Source of the DNA: Haloferax denitrificans ATCC 35960
GTDB taxonomy: Archaea; Halobacteriota; Halobacteria; Halobacteriales; Haloferacaceae
Direction: 5' to 3'
DNA: 64,000 nucleotides
Assembly: GCF_000337795.1 (NCBI RefSeq)
Contig: NZ_AOLP01000005.1
Location: 86,196 to 150,195, forward strand
Below the pieces are notes generated by a model that saw only the letters and a list, made by a program, of their open reading frames with translations, did no database searches and was not told the origin of the DNA. Position numbers and translations under genes: made by a program. Shown one piece after another: positions 1-8,137 of this stretch; within the stretch, counting starts at the first letter, position 1, and every line of letters begins with the position of its first letter.

Positions 1-369
1 GAAGCGAAACCAGTCGGGGCGGTACCCCTCGTAGGGTTCGTCGGCGGCGAGCCCACCGATGGTCGAGTTGAACTGGAGCGATAGCGTCGGGAAGCGGCCT
101 TCGAGGCGGTCGACCCGTCTCGCTTCCACGGCCGCGTACCCAATGCCGTCCTCGTCGCCCTCGCGCCGCGGGTACCGCCAGAGAATTTCGGGAAATCCCA
201 AACCGCTTCCGTCCCGTACCGTCGTCTCAGCATGGACTCGTTCGGGGCCGAGTCCTGGCACTCGCCCGCTACAACCGGCGATACCGGCGACGACCGCTGA
301 CCCGAACCCGGCGAGGACGCGTCGTCGGGTCCGCTGTTCGGCATCGGAGTCTGAACTGGGGGAGGGCAT
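1..369 (-). CDS. Tat-exported lipoprotein (C-terminal part lies outside the window)
   Basis: Open frame running leftwards off the window edge; 123 residues are visible. The N-terminus has a twin-arginine signal: RRRVLAGFG at residues 15-23, a hydrophobic stretch to residue 31, then lipobox IAGC with the lipidated Cys at 33. This is the usual haloarchaeal route for a folded lipoprotein placed on the outer face of the membrane. The mature part begins with a Gly/Pro linker and I do not recognise its domain, so its function is unknown. It could be a solute-binding or small adhesive lipoprotein. A TTATTT box (minus strand, 400-405) lies about 30 bases before the start and fits a short-leader promoter. 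It is divergent from the tyrA gene. Confidence 0.75.
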   Translation of the reverse strand, partial: MPSPSSDSDAEQRTRRRVLAGFGSAVVAGIAGCSGRVPGLGPERVHAETTVRDGSGLGFPEILWRYPRREGDEDGIGYAAVEARRVDRLEGRFPTLSLQFNSTIGGLAADEPYEGYRPDWFRF

Positions 370-495
370 CGTCGTTCGTTAGCATCTATTCTGTCATCGA
401 AATAACTGGTGGTTCGGACGCCTCCAGCCGACTGGTCTCGCCACACCCGCCGCCACCGATTCCCTTTTGCCCGCCGCACCTCCACACCCGTACCG

Positions 496-1308
496 ATGGA
501 CGTGCTCATCGTCGGCGCGGGCGCAATGGGACGCTGGTTCGGCCGCACCGTCGACGCCGACCTCGCGTTCGCCGACGCGGACCCCGAGAAAGCGGTCGCC
601 ACAGCGGACGCGCTCGGCGGCCGTGCGGTCCCGCTGGACGGCGACGAGCGGTTCGACGTGGTCTGTCTCGCGGTCCCGATGCGCCTCGCGGCCGACGCCG
701 TCGCCGACAACGCCCACCGCGCTGACGCCGCGATGTGCGACGTGACCGGCGCGATGAGACCCCCGGTGGCGGCGATGCGCGACCACCTCCCGGACCGCGA
801 GCGCCTCAGTCTCCACCCGCTTTTCGCCCCGCACAACGCCCCCGGCAACGTCGCCGCCGTCGCCGACGAACCGGGCGCGTACACTGACGCCCTGCTCGCC
901 GACCTCGACGCGGCCGGCAATCGCGTCTTCGAGACGACGCCCGAGGAACACGACGCGGCGATGGAGACGGTGCAGGCGGCCGCCCACGCCGCCGTCCTCT
1001 CGTTCGGCCTCGCCGCCGACGACGTGCGCGAGGAGTTCGCCACGCCGATTTCGGCCGCGCTCGACGAGCTCGTCGCCTCCGTGTCCGGCGGCACCCCGCG
1101 CGTGTACGCGGACATCCAATCTTCGTTCGGCGAGGGGACCGACCGCGTCGCCGACGCGGCCCGCGAACTCGCGGCGGCCGACGACGAGGCGTTCGCCGAC
1201 CTCTACCGGCGCGTCTCCCGCGGCGACGACGCGCCAATCGAATCGACCCCCGCGAGCGCCGACGACCGCGACCGCGACCAGACCGACAAGCACGACCCTG
1301 TCGAGTGA
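496..1308 (+). CDS. tyrA: Prephenate dehydrogenase (TyrA)
   Basis: 270-residue single-domain dehydrogenase that oxidatively decarboxylates prephenate to 4-hydroxyphenylpyruvate in tyrosine synthesis. A Rossmann dinucleotide site GAGAMG is at residues 7-12 with an acidic residue at the end of strand 2 (D27/D29). The conserved HPLF segment (H107, P108) matches the HPMF/HPLF signature of the family, and CDVTGAM precedes it. There is no fused chorismate mutase or ACT domain; a stand-alone chorismate mutase is at 8.9 kb. I chose the ATG at 496 because the Rossmann strand begins there; the frame is open upstream to 409 but that part has no family similarity. The Rsm22-like gene follows 87 bases later. 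Confidence 0.85.
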   Translation: MDVLIVGAGAMGRWFGRTVDADLAFADADPEKAVATADALGGRAVPLDGDERFDVVCLAVPMRLAADAVADNAHRADAAMCDVTGAMRPPVAAMRDHLPDRERLSLHPLFAPHNAPGNVAAVADEPGAYTDALLADLDAAGNRVFETTPEEHDAAMETVQAAAHAAVLSFGLAADDVREEFATPISAALDELVASVSGGTPRVYADIQSSFGEGTDRVADAARELAAADDEAFADLYRRVSRGDDAPIESTPASADDRDRDQTDKHDPVE

Positions 1309-1395
1309 CGAGTGAAGGGAGACGCCGACGCCGACGCCCCGCGGCGGGCCGACACCTCCCGCGCGGGCGACGGCGGCTCGCACCACAGCCCACCG

Positions 1396-2799
1396 ATGAT
1401 AGACAGAGACGCCGTCCGCGACAACGCGAAGTACCTCAGAAACGTCCGCCCCATCGACCCCGACGAGATAGCCGACTACATCGAGGGCGCGCCGCACCCC
1501 GCCGTGGTGAAACAGACGCTCCGCGAGGAGGCCCACGACCTCGGCCTCTTCGAGCGCGAGGACGGCACGTTCGTCCCCGCGAACGACGACCCCGCGCCGT
1601 TTGAGAACTGGTCGCCCGCGGCCTTCCCCGACGACTACTCCTTCGCCCTCGAAGACCTGCTCATCGGGCGCTACGGCGCGAACTGGCACGTCGGCGAGTC
1701 GGGCGACCGCCTCCGGGAGCGCGTCCGCCAACTGAAGGAGGACTACTACCGGGGCAACCCCGTCGAGTACGACGAGGACGCCGCGCTCGGCTACGCGATT
1801 TACCACCTCCCCGACTACTACGCGGCCGTCGGCTACGTCCTCTCGGACCTCGCCGAGCGGAGCCTGCTCCCGCGAAACCCCCGCGTGCTCGACGTGGGTG
1901 CCGGGACGGGCGGCCCCGCGCTCGGCCTCCACGACTACCTCCCCGACGATTCGGTCGTGGACTACCACGCGGTCGAGCCGAGCGCCTCCGCCGACGTGCT
2001 CGACCGGATGCTCGGCGAGACGCGCCGGAACTTCCGGACGACCGTCCACCGCGAGACCGCCGAGGCGTTCGCCCCCGACGGCGAGTACGATATCGTCCTG
2101 TTCGCCAGCGTCCTGAGCGAACTCGACGACCCCGCCGCGGTCGTCGAGAAGTACCTCGACGCCCTCGCCGCCGACGGCGCAATCGTCGCCATCGCGCCGG
2201 CGGACAGAAACACGAGCATCGGCCTCCGCGAGGTCGAACGCGAGGTCGCGCCGGCCGACGGCGACGTGACGGTGTACTCGCCGACGCTCCGCCTCTGGGA
2301 CGGCTACGCGCCCTCCGACAGGGGCTGGTCGTTCGACGTGAAGCCCGACCTCGACGTGCCGGGGTTCCAGCGCCGCCTCGACGAGGGCCGCGACAGCGAC
2401 GAAGACGAGGGCACTTTCGTCAACGTGGACGTGCAGTACTCCTACAGCGTCCTCCGGACCGACGGCGAGCGCCGCCTCGACGTGCGCGGGACCCCCGCGC
2501 GGTTCGCCAAGATGGCCGAGATGGAGCGCCACGTCACGAACCGCATCGACCTGCTTGCGGTCAAGTTGAGTCACGACCTCTCGGAGGGGAACAATCAGGT
2601 GTTCAAAATCGGCGACGGGAGCGAGGCGGTCGACCACTACGCCGTCCGCACCCGCGACACCGTGCTGAACGCCGATTTGGCTGACGCCGACTACGGCGAC
2701 GTGCTCGTCTTCGAGAACGTCCTCGCGCTCTGGAACGACGACGAGGAGGCGTACAACCTCGTCGTCGACGACGAGACGCTCGTCGACCGGGTCGCCTGA
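1396..2799 (+). CDS. Rsm22-like small-ribosomal-subunit methyltransferase
   Basis: 467 residues. A SAM-binding motif LDVGAGTGGPALG begins near residue 165, followed by an acidic strand end (HAVEPS) and VLFASVLSEL, a class I methyltransferase core. A helical N-terminal domain of about 150 residues and a beta-rich C-terminus surround it. This layout fits the Rsm22 family (mitochondrial and archaeal small-subunit assembly). Some members carry four Fe-S cysteines, which I do not find here, so it may be a divergent member. The ATG at 1396 begins the conserved MIDRDAVRDNAKYLRNV segment; the frame is open back to 1312 but Gly/Arg/Ala-rich there. It lies between tyrA and surE on the same strand with gaps of about 85 bases. 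The family call is from memory of the architecture; substrate unknown. Confidence 0.65.
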   Translation: MIDRDAVRDNAKYLRNVRPIDPDEIADYIEGAPHPAVVKQTLREEAHDLGLFEREDGTFVPANDDPAPFENWSPAAFPDDYSFALEDLLIGRYGANWHVGESGDRLRERVRQLKEDYYRGNPVEYDEDAALGYAIYHLPDYYAAVGYVLSDLAERSLLPRNPRVLDVGAGTGGPALGLHDYLPDDSVVDYHAVEPSASADVLDRMLGETRRNFRTTVHRETAEAFAPDGEYDIVLFASVLSELDDPAAVVEKYLDALAADGAIVAIAPADRNTSIGLREVEREVAPADGDVTVYSPTLRLWDGYAPSDRGWSFDVKPDLDVPGFQRRLDEGRDSDEDEGTFVNVDVQYSYSVLRTDGERRLDVRGTPARFAKMAEMERHVTNRIDLLAVKLSHDLSEGNNQVFKIGDGSEAVDHYAVRTRDTVLNADLADADYGDVLVFENVLALWNDDEEAYNLVVDDETLVDRVA

Positions 2800-2883
2800 G
2801 CGGGTCGCGTCGGCCGCCGCCGTTCTTCGGGGGATGTTACGCCCGACGGGTGGCTTTTTGCGGCCTCCGACCCCAGTCGGACC

Positions 2884-3675
2884 ATGAGCGAACCCAGCAT
2901 CCTCCTCACGAACGACGACGGCATCGAGAGCGTGGGCTTCCGCGCGCTCTACGACGCCCTCTCGGAGTTCGCCGACGTGACCGCGGTCGCGCCCGCGACG
3001 GACCAGAGCGCGGTCGGCCGGAAGATGTCCACCGACGCGGTCGTCTCCGAGCACGAACTCGGCTACGCGCTGGAGGGGACGCCCGCCGACTGCACGGTCG
3101 CCGGCCTGGAGGCGCTGTGTCCCGACGTGGACATGGTCGTCTCCGGCATCAACAAGGGAGCCAACATCGGCGCGTACGTCCTCGGCCGGTCGGGGACCGT
3201 CAGCGCCGCCGTCGAGGCCGCGTTCTTCGACGTGCCTGCCATCGCCCTCTCGCTGTACGTCCCCGCCGGCGGCGACCTGCCGTGGCACGAGAAGGCGACC
3301 GACCCGCGGGACTTCCGCGAGGCGACCCACGCCGCGTCGTATCTCGTCAAACACGCCGAACCCGCCGGCGTCTTCGAGCAGTGCGACTACCTCAACGTCA
3401 ACGCGCCCATGCGCGACCCCGGCGGCGACCCGGCGGACATGCAGGTGACGGTTCCCTCGGAGCTGTACGACATGACCGCGGAGTTCGAAAACGGGACCGT
3501 GAAGCTCCACGACCGCGTCTGGGAGCGGATGCGGACCGGCGACATCCCGGACCCCGACGGCACCGACCGCCGGGCCGTCGTCGAGGGCCGCGTGTCGGTC
3601 TCGCCGCTGACCGCGCCGCACACGACCCACCGCCACGAGGCGCTGGACGCGCTCGCCGAGACGTATCTGGAGTGA
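2884..3675 (+). CDS. surE: 5'/3'-nucleotidase SurE
   Basis: 263 residues, normal for SurE, a metal-dependent phosphatase of nucleoside monophosphates thought to act in nucleotide salvage and stress survival. The N-terminal ILLTNDDGIES has the metal-binding Asp pair D11/D12 after Asn10. VAPATDQSAVG supplies the conserved Ser, and the SGINKGANIG segment the conserved Asn of the metal site. The C-terminus has the dimerising extension. A T-rich box near 2850 lies about 30 bases before the ATG, fitting a leaderless or short-leader transcript. A 42-residue membrane protein gene follows 54 bases downstream. Confidence 0.93.
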   Translation: MSEPSILLTNDDGIESVGFRALYDALSEFADVTAVAPATDQSAVGRKMSTDAVVSEHELGYALEGTPADCTVAGLEALCPDVDMVVSGINKGANIGAYVLGRSGTVSAAVEAAFFDVPAIALSLYVPAGGDLPWHEKATDPRDFREATHAASYLVKHAEPAGVFEQCDYLNVNAPMRDPGGDPADMQVTVPSELYDMTAEFENGTVKLHDRVWERMRTGDIPDPDGTDRRAVVEGRVSVSPLTAPHTTHRHEALDALAETYLE

Positions 3676-3729
3676 GCGAAGCGGGCAACAAAGCGTATAT
3701 CCGAGGGCCCTGAAACGCCGACGAGACCG

Positions 3730-3858
3730 ATGAACGCGATTTTGCAGGCCGCGGCCGAGTCGGGGAGCGTCACCGGCTTTCTCGTCACCATCGCGGTGCT
3801 GTTCAGCCTCCCGCTCGTCATCCTCCTCCTCGGTCGGCTGTTCGAGCAGTTCTTCTGA
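3730..3858 (+). CDS. Small single-pass membrane protein (42 aa)
   Basis: A short frame translating to 42 residues. After a polar N-terminus of about 13 residues there is one strong hydrophobic segment (FLVTIAVLFSLPLVILLLG, residues 17-35) and a charged/aromatic tail RLFEQFF. Codon use matches neighbouring genes and the frame is free of Arg/Pro-rich shadow composition, so I think it is real. It sits 54 bases downstream of surE on the same strand and converges on the next small membrane protein. Function unknown; similar miniature membrane proteins are common and unstudied in haloarchaea. Confidence 0.6.
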   Translation: MNAILQAAAESGSVTGFLVTIAVLFSLPLVILLLGRLFEQFF

Positions 3859-3874
3859 GGTCGCGACTTCGGGC

Positions 3875-4126
3875 CTACTCCGCCCCCGCCCGCCGACTGT
3901 CGACCAGCAGTTTGTACGCGAGGCCGACGACCCCGGCGAACACCGCGAGCGCCCCGGCGAGCGAGGCGACGATTCCGAGCGCGAACATCAGTCCGAAGCC
4001 GTAGCCCGCGAGGGCGAAAGTGCCGATAGTCAGCAACACCCAACCGCCGACGATGACGCCGAACAGCACGACAGCGTCGTCTTCGGTCGCATAGCGGAGG
4101 GCGTCGCGGGCGGAGACGCGTGACAT
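3875..4126 (-). CDS. Small two-TM membrane protein (83 aa)
   Basis: 83 residues with a short soluble N-terminus (MSRVSARDALRYATEDD), then two hydrophobic helices, roughly residues 18-42 and 46-72, and a basic tail with an acidic end. The ATG at 4126 is the start that leaves the first helix intact and is divergent from the AAC(3)-family gene at 4211, with 84 bases for both promoters. No catalytic motif is visible. Function unknown. Confidence 0.65.
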   Translation of the reverse strand: MSRVSARDALRYATEDDAVVLFGVIVGGWVLLTIGTFALAGYGFGLMFALGIVASLAGALAVFAGVVGLAYKLLVDSRRAGAE

Positions 4127-4210
4127 GTCGAACGCGTCGCCGGGGGCGAACCTGTTCCTTTCGGTCGGCCGACACCAAAGAGTGAACCCCGGGCCGGCCG
4201 ACGGACGCGT

Positions 4211-5017
4211 ATGTCCGAAGCAGACGCCATCGAGCGCGTGGCCGAACCGGGTACTGTGGATTCGCTCGCCGCTGACCTCCGCGCGCTCGGCGTCGCGGCC
4301 GGCGACACCCTCCTCGTCCACTCGTCGCTCAGTTCGCTCGGCTGGGTCGCCGGCGGCCCGCAGGCGGTCGTGGACGCCCTCCAGACGGTGCTGACCGACG
4401 ACGGAACGCTCGTCATGCCGACCCACACCGGCCAGTACACCGACCCGTCGGCGTGGGAGAACCCGCCGGTCCCCGACGACTGGGTCGAAACCATCGGCGA
4501 GTCGATGCCGCCGTTCCGCCCCGAGGTGACGCCGACCCGCGGGATGGGCGCGATACCCGAGTGCTTCCGCAACTACCCCGGCGTCGTCCGCAGTGAACAC
4601 CCGACGGTCTCCTTCGCGGCGTGGGGCGCGGCCGCCGAGGAAATCGTATCCGACCACGAACTCGATTACGGCCTCGGCGACGGGTCGCCGCTGGCGCGGG
4701 TGTACGACCGCGGCGGCGACGTGCTCTTACTCGGCGTCGGCCACGGAAACGACACCTCGCTCCACCTCGCCGAACACCGCGCCGACTTCGAAAAGGAGCG
4801 GACGACCGAGCGCGCGCCGCTTCTCCGAGACGGCGAGCGCGTCGTCGTCGAGTACGACGACATCGAGGTCGAGACCGACGACTTCGGGGAAGTCGGCGAG
4901 GCGTTCGAGAGGGCCGTCGGCGCGACCGAGGGGGCGGTCGCGGCCGCGACGGCGACGCTCCTCGACCAGCCCGCGCTGGTCGACTTCGCCGAAGACTGGT
5001 TCGAGTCGAACCGCTGA
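4211..5017 (+). CDS. AAC(3)-family N-acetyltransferase
   Basis: 268 residues, full length for the aminoglycoside 3-N-acetyltransferase (Antibiotic_NAT) fold. Conserved features: LLVHSSLSSLGWVAGG near the N-terminus (acetyl-CoA region), MPTHTGQ, TRGMGAIPE, EHPTVSFAAWG with the family His, and GVGHGNDTSLHLAEH. Members acetylate aminoglycosides or other amines with acetyl-CoA in the cytosol. In haloarchaea, which are naturally insensitive to many aminoglycosides, the substrate is more likely a metabolite, so I do not call it a resistance gene. It stands alone between divergent and convergent neighbours. Confidence 0.85.
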   Translation: MSEADAIERVAEPGTVDSLAADLRALGVAAGDTLLVHSSLSSLGWVAGGPQAVVDALQTVLTDDGTLVMPTHTGQYTDPSAWENPPVPDDWVETIGESMPPFRPEVTPTRGMGAIPECFRNYPGVVRSEHPTVSFAAWGAAAEEIVSDHELDYGLGDGSPLARVYDRGGDVLLLGVGHGNDTSLHLAEHRADFEKERTTERAPLLRDGERVVVEYDDIEVETDDFGEVGEAFERAVGATEGAVAAATATLLDQPALVDFAEDWFESNR

Positions 5018-5071
5018 ACCGGAGTGCGACCGACTCGGCCGGGTCACAAAAACAGCGGGCGACGCGCGCGC

Positions 5072-5497
5072 TCAGGCGAGCGTCGCGGTCAGCGTGATTT
5101 CCGGGCCGGCGAGCGCCTTCGACACCGGGCAGTTCTCCTTGGCGCGCTGGGCGAGTTCGGCGAACGTCTCCTCGTCGATGTCGGGCACGTCGGCGTCGAG
5201 CGTCAGGTCGATGCGCGAGATTTCGAAGCCGCCGCCGTCGGCCGGGTCGAGATGCACGTCGGCCGCGGTGTGCAGGCTCGTCGGCGCGTAGCCCTCGCCT
5301 TCGAGGAACGCGGTCAACTGCATCGAGAAACAGCCGGAGTGAGCCGCGCCGATGAGTTCCTCGGGGTTCGACCCGAGTTCGTCTTCGAACCGCGTCGGGA
5401 ACGTGAACGTCCCCTCGACGGTCCCGCTCTCCGTCGAGAACTCGCCGCTCCCGTCTTTGCCACCGGTCCACGTCGTCTCCGCCTTGTGCGTGGGCAT
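5072..5497 (-). CDS. OsmC-family peroxiredoxin
   Basis: 141 residues. OsmC/Ohr proteins reduce organic hydroperoxides through two cysteines: here C56 in AAHSGCFSMQL and C123 in ENCPVSKAL, with Arg36 in the FPTRFEDE stretch and Glu47 in place to polarise the peroxidatic Cys. The frame allows a start three codons upstream (MRVMPTHKAE), but I chose the second Met at 5497 because the family begins with a short tag before the ETTWTGG strand. Cytosolic, probably homodimeric. It follows the LysE gene on the same strand after 115 bases and converges with the AAC(3)-family gene. Confidence 0.88.
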   Translation of the reverse strand: MPTHKAETTWTGGKDGSGEFSTESGTVEGTFTFPTRFEDELGSNPEELIGAAHSGCFSMQLTAFLEGEGYAPTSLHTAADVHLDPADGGGFEISRIDLTLDADVPDIDEETFAELAQRAKENCPVSKALAGPEITLTATLA

Positions 5498-5612
5498 GAC
5501 ACGCACACCTACGGTCGCAAGCGATATGGAGGTGACGGCGAACGACGCGTTCGAGAGAACCGGACCGTCGGGACGCGGAAGTACCGGGACGCGGAGGTCC
5601 CGAGGCGGCGCG

Positions 5613-6266
5613 CTACAGGCCGCTCCAGAGCGCCGCGACCCCGAACCCGACGATGACGACGCCGGCGAGTTGGTTCACCCGGCGGAGGACCGCCGGGGTG
5701 ACTCGCTCTCGGACGCGGTCGACGGCGGCGCTCAGGACGAGCCACCAGAGCGCCGAGCCGGCGAAGACGCCCGCGACGAGGACCGCCGCTCCGAGGTAGT
5801 CGCCCGAGACGCCGACGCCCAGGCCGGCGAAGATGCCGACGAACGCCAGTATCGTCACCGGGTTCGTCAGCGTCAGGATGAACGTCGACCCGAAGTCGGC
5901 CGCGAGCGACCGAGCGTTCTGGTCGGGCGACACGACGGCCGACTGCCCGGTCGCCGGTGCCGACTCGACCGACGCCGGGTCGCCCCGAATCGACTGGATG
6001 CCGATATACAGGAGAATCGCCCCGCCGGCGAGGGCGATTCCGTTGCGGTGGCCGAGCAGGACCGACGAGAGCGCGGCGAGGCCGAACCCCGCGATGGCCC
6101 CGTAGACCGCGTCCGCAGACGCCGCTCCGAGCCCGCTGACGAAGCCCGAACGGCGGCCCTTAGAAAGCGTTCGCTGGATGCACAGTACGCCGATTGGACC
6201 GACCGGCGCGGCTATCGAGACGCCGAGAACGAGTCCGCGGACGAGGATTCCGATTGTGGTGGTTAA
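5613..6266 (-). CDS. LysE-family translocator with no canonical start codon
   Basis: About 217 residues of a LysE/RhtB-type exporter (amino acids or small solutes). The family signature LGVSIAAPVGPIGVL lies at the N-terminus, followed by GFVSGLGAASADAVYG, LAGGAILLYIGIQSIRG, a cytosolic linker, then GSTFILTLTNPVTILAFVGI and further membrane helices. The frame is intact from a TGA at 6274-6276 to the stop, but contains no ATG, GTG or TTG before the first helix. A Shine-Dalgarno GAGGTGA (minus strand, 6279-6273) stands 6 bases before codon TTA (6266-6264), exactly where a start is expected; TTA may be a mutated TTG or ATG. An ATG at 6273 is out of frame. The first usable in-frame GTG, at 5933, would delete half the protein. 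The gene may be silent or poorly translated in this sequence. Confidence 0.7.
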   Translation of the reverse strand, partial: LTTTIGILVRGLVLGVSIAAPVGPIGVLCIQRTLSKGRRSGFVSGLGAASADAVYGAIAGFGLAALSSVLLGHRNGIALAGGAILLYIGIQSIRGDPASVESAPATGQSAVVSPDQNARSLAADFGSTFILTLTNPVTILAFVGIFAGLGVGVSGDYLGAAVLVAGVFAGSALWWLVLSAAVDRVRERVTPAVLRRVNQLAGVVIVGFGVAALWSGL

Positions 6267-6375
6267 TAGACATCACCTCGTGACCGAGTCGATGCGTCAC
6301 CGGGAGATAGCTCTATCGCCTGTCCTGACCGGCCCACCGGGGCAGTCGGCGTCGGTTCCGGTGGGCCGGAACCGA

Positions 6376-7230
6376 TTAGAACAGCCCCGTGATGAAGCCG
6401 ATACCCATCAGCACCAACACGGCCGCCGAGAACGCCGGGAGGTACGGGGTGTACTTCTCCACTTCGTCCTCGTAGTGCTGGTAGCCCGCAATCAGCACCA
6501 TCGTCAGGCCGACGATGCCGACGATGACGGTGATAGCGTAGGCGCTCATCAGTTCGAGACAGTAGTTCGACCCGGCGCAGAGCGCGATTATCTCGAACTC
6601 CTCCTCGTGGGCGAACCCGAGGACGAACGCGAACCACGCGATACCGAGGAGGCCGCGCTCCGCGGCGTCGTCGGGGTCACCGTGCGAGTGGGAGTGTCCG
6701 CCGACGAACGGAACGAATCCCTTCAGGCGAGCGAACAGTCCGCTGTCGCGGTCGTGGCTATGGCCGTCGTGGTCGTGTGAGTGGCTATGGCCGTCATCGT
6801 GTGAGTGCTCGTGGTCATGACCACCTTCATGGCCATCTCCGTGACTGTGACTCCCGTGGCCGTCGTGCCCGTGAGTGCCGTGCGAGCGTCCGTGGGCGTA
6901 CTCGCGGACGCCGAGCGCGATGAGCAAGACGCCGGCGACGAGACTGACCGGGCCGCCGATTTGGACGCCGCCGAGTATCGTAATCGGCTCGTTGACCTGC
7001 GTGAGGTCGAAGTACGACTTCGCGTAGAAGAACGCGCCCACCATCGCGATACTGCTGACGAGGTGGCCGACCCCGAGGATGAAACTCGCCGCGAACCCGT
7101 AGGCCCACTTGTTCGCTTGGTCGAGCGCGTACGACGCGGCGACGGGCCAGCCGTGACCCGGTTCGACGCCGTGGACGGCTCCGAGGAGTACCGCGCCGGC
7201 GACGAGACCCAGCAGTTCGTTCGAGGCCAT
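6376..7230 (-). CDS. NicO-family nickel/cobalt transporter
   Basis: 284 residues, polytopic. The first helix holds HGVEPGHGWP (H20, H26) and the second GHLV (H56), the His signature of NicO/RcnA/UreH-type metal permeases. A hydrophilic loop between about residues 112 and 165 is almost pure His/Gly/Asp/Ser, a metal-buffering segment typical of nickel and cobalt transporters. FAHEEEFE lies in a later helix. Members either import Ni2+ for urease or hydrogenase or export excess metal; the sequence does not decide which. The start at 7230 (MASNELLG) is preferred to 7251 because the upstream residues are basic and non-conserved. It is divergent from nikR, which strongly suggests nickel-responsive control. 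Confidence 0.88.
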   Translation of the reverse strand: MASNELLGLVAGAVLLGAVHGVEPGHGWPVAASYALDQANKWAYGFAASFILGVGHLVSSIAMVGAFFYAKSYFDLTQVNEPITILGGVQIGGPVSLVAGVLLIALGVREYAHGRSHGTHGHDGHGSHSHGDGHEGGHDHEHSHDDGHSHSHDHDGHSHDRDSGLFARLKGFVPFVGGHSHSHGDPDDAAERGLLGIAWFAFVLGFAHEEEFEIIALCAGSNYCLELMSAYAITVIVGIVGLTMVLIAGYQHYEDEVEKYTPYLPAFSAAVLVLMGIGFITGLF

Positions 7231-7273
7231 GTTCCACCGTACCCGTGGCAAACGAGGGGTATAGGGGTTGTTA

Positions 7274-7291
7274 ATACCGAATCGAGGGTAT
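7274..7291. promoter_or_regulatory. Candidate NikR operator between nicO and nikR
   Basis: ATACC and GGTAT form a perfect 5-base inverted repeat with an 8-base spacer, centred in the 106-base divergent region between the nickel transporter (start 7230) and nikR (start 7337). A second GGTAT at about 7256-7260 precedes it. Its position between divergent starts and its symmetry suit a dimeric ribbon-helix-helix repressor. Inference only. Confidence 0.4.
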
Positions 7292-7336
7292 CGTCATAAC
7301 GGGGACTCTTGTAGCTGTACGCGCCAGTTGGAGGTG

Positions 7337-7723
7337 ATGCGGACGAGTTTCAACATCCCCGACGAACTGGTCGCGGAGTTCGACCGGGCGTGGCGCGACG
7401 AGGGCATCGAAAACCGGTCGCGGGCGGTCCGAGAGGCCATGCGGGAGTTCGTCGAGTCCCACGCTCGACTCGAAGACGTCTCCGGCGAGGTCGTCGCGCT
7501 CGTCGGCTTCGACTACCGCCACCACGACGTGATACGGGAGCTTCACGGGGCGCAACACGAGTTTCAGGACGTTATCCTCAACACGAGCCACACCCATCAG
7601 GGCGAGTGGTGCCTCGAATCGCTGTTCTGTCGCGGCCCCGCCGAGCGCGTCCGGGCGCTGACCTATCGGCTCCGGGACTTCGACGCGGTCCGGCGGGTGA
7701 AGGTGATGGTCATCCGCGAGTGA
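7337..7723 (+). CDS. nikR: NikR-type nickel-responsive regulator
   Basis: 128 residues. An N-terminal ribbon-helix-helix (residues 1-43, MRTSFNIPDELV... SRAVREAMREFV) is followed by the ferredoxin-like nickel-sensing domain. Candidate nickel ligands are H74, H85, H87 and C92 (HEFQDVILNTSHTHQGEWC), matching the His-x10-His-x-His...Cys pattern of the family. The last interval is five residues instead of the six I recall for the Escherichia coli protein, so loop geometry may differ. The Met at 7337 is chosen because the strand of the ribbon begins right there. Divergent from the NicO transporter, which it presumably represses when nickel is plentiful. Confidence 0.9.
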   Translation: MRTSFNIPDELVAEFDRAWRDEGIENRSRAVREAMREFVESHARLEDVSGEVVALVGFDYRHHDVIRELHGAQHEFQDVILNTSHTHQGEWCLESLFCRGPAERVRALTYRLRDFDAVRRVKVMVIRE

Positions 7724-7803
7724 CGCGGCGGCGCGTCTGTGAAACAGCGTGGGTCCGAGGGCGGAAGATGAGAACGCGTTGGGCTACCGATTCTGCCGTT
7801 GCT

Positions 7804-7821
7804 CCGCCTTGTTTAAGGCGG
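7804..7821. terminator. Inverted repeat between convergent nikR and toxin genes
   Basis: CCGCCTT and AAGGCGG form a perfect 7-base stem with a GTTT loop, 80 bases after the nikR stop and 32 bases beyond the stop of the convergent relE-like gene. It could act as a bidirectional transcription-end structure. It could also be a relic of a mobile element, because transposon ends carry similar hairpins; no transposase is nearby. Confidence 0.35.
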
Positions 7822-7852
7822 TGAAATCTAGCATACTGGTGAAAGAACGGAT

Positions 7853-8137
7853 TCAATCGTCGTCTGCTGTGTACGCTCCGCCGCGACGTTTGATTCGAGC
7901 GACCACCATCCGCTGGTCGTTCCGACGAAAGGTCACGGCCAATCGGAATTCACCGACGCGGACTTTCTTGTGTGGGCTGTTCTGGAGCGGTTCGCCGTAA
8001 TCCGGCGGGTCACGCCACGGTGAATCGACTATCTCGTCGAGTTTGTCGAGAATCCGGTCTTGTTCGTGCGCATCGAGCGCGGCGAGGTCGTCTTGTGCCT
8101 TCGGTGTGAGTTCCCACGTCCAGTCGCCGTCACTCAT
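7853..8137 (-). CDS. RelE/ParE-superfamily toxin
   Basis: 94 residues, the normal size of a RelE-like toxin. The sequence reads as the family fold: WELTPKAQDDLAALD (helix 1), HEQDRILDKLDEIVDSPW (helix 2), then strands KVRVGEFRLAVTFRRNDQRMVVARIKRRGGAY ending in a basic cluster that would contact mRNA in the ribosomal A site. Members cleave translated mRNA and are neutralised by a cognate antitoxin. Its ATG overlaps the antitoxin gene by 8 bases, so the two are translationally coupled and transcribed from the antitoxin promoter. Confidence 0.82.
   Translation of the reverse strand: MSDGDWTWELTPKAQDDLAALDAHEQDRILDKLDEIVDSPWRDPPDYGEPLQNSPHKKVRVGEFRLAVTFRRNDQRMVVARIKRRGGAYTADDD

Noticed and set aside
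394..3636. Very long open frame on the minus strand (over 1000 codons) opposite tyrA, the Rsm22-like gene and surE
   Set aside because: It is the antisense shadow of three well supported genes; composition is Arg/Val/Gly/Asp-rich with no domain, a normal effect of high GC.
4211..5017. Aminoglycoside resistance gene
   Set aside because: The fold is AAC(3)-like, but there is no mobile context, and haloarchaeal ribosomes are largely insensitive; a metabolic substrate is more likely.
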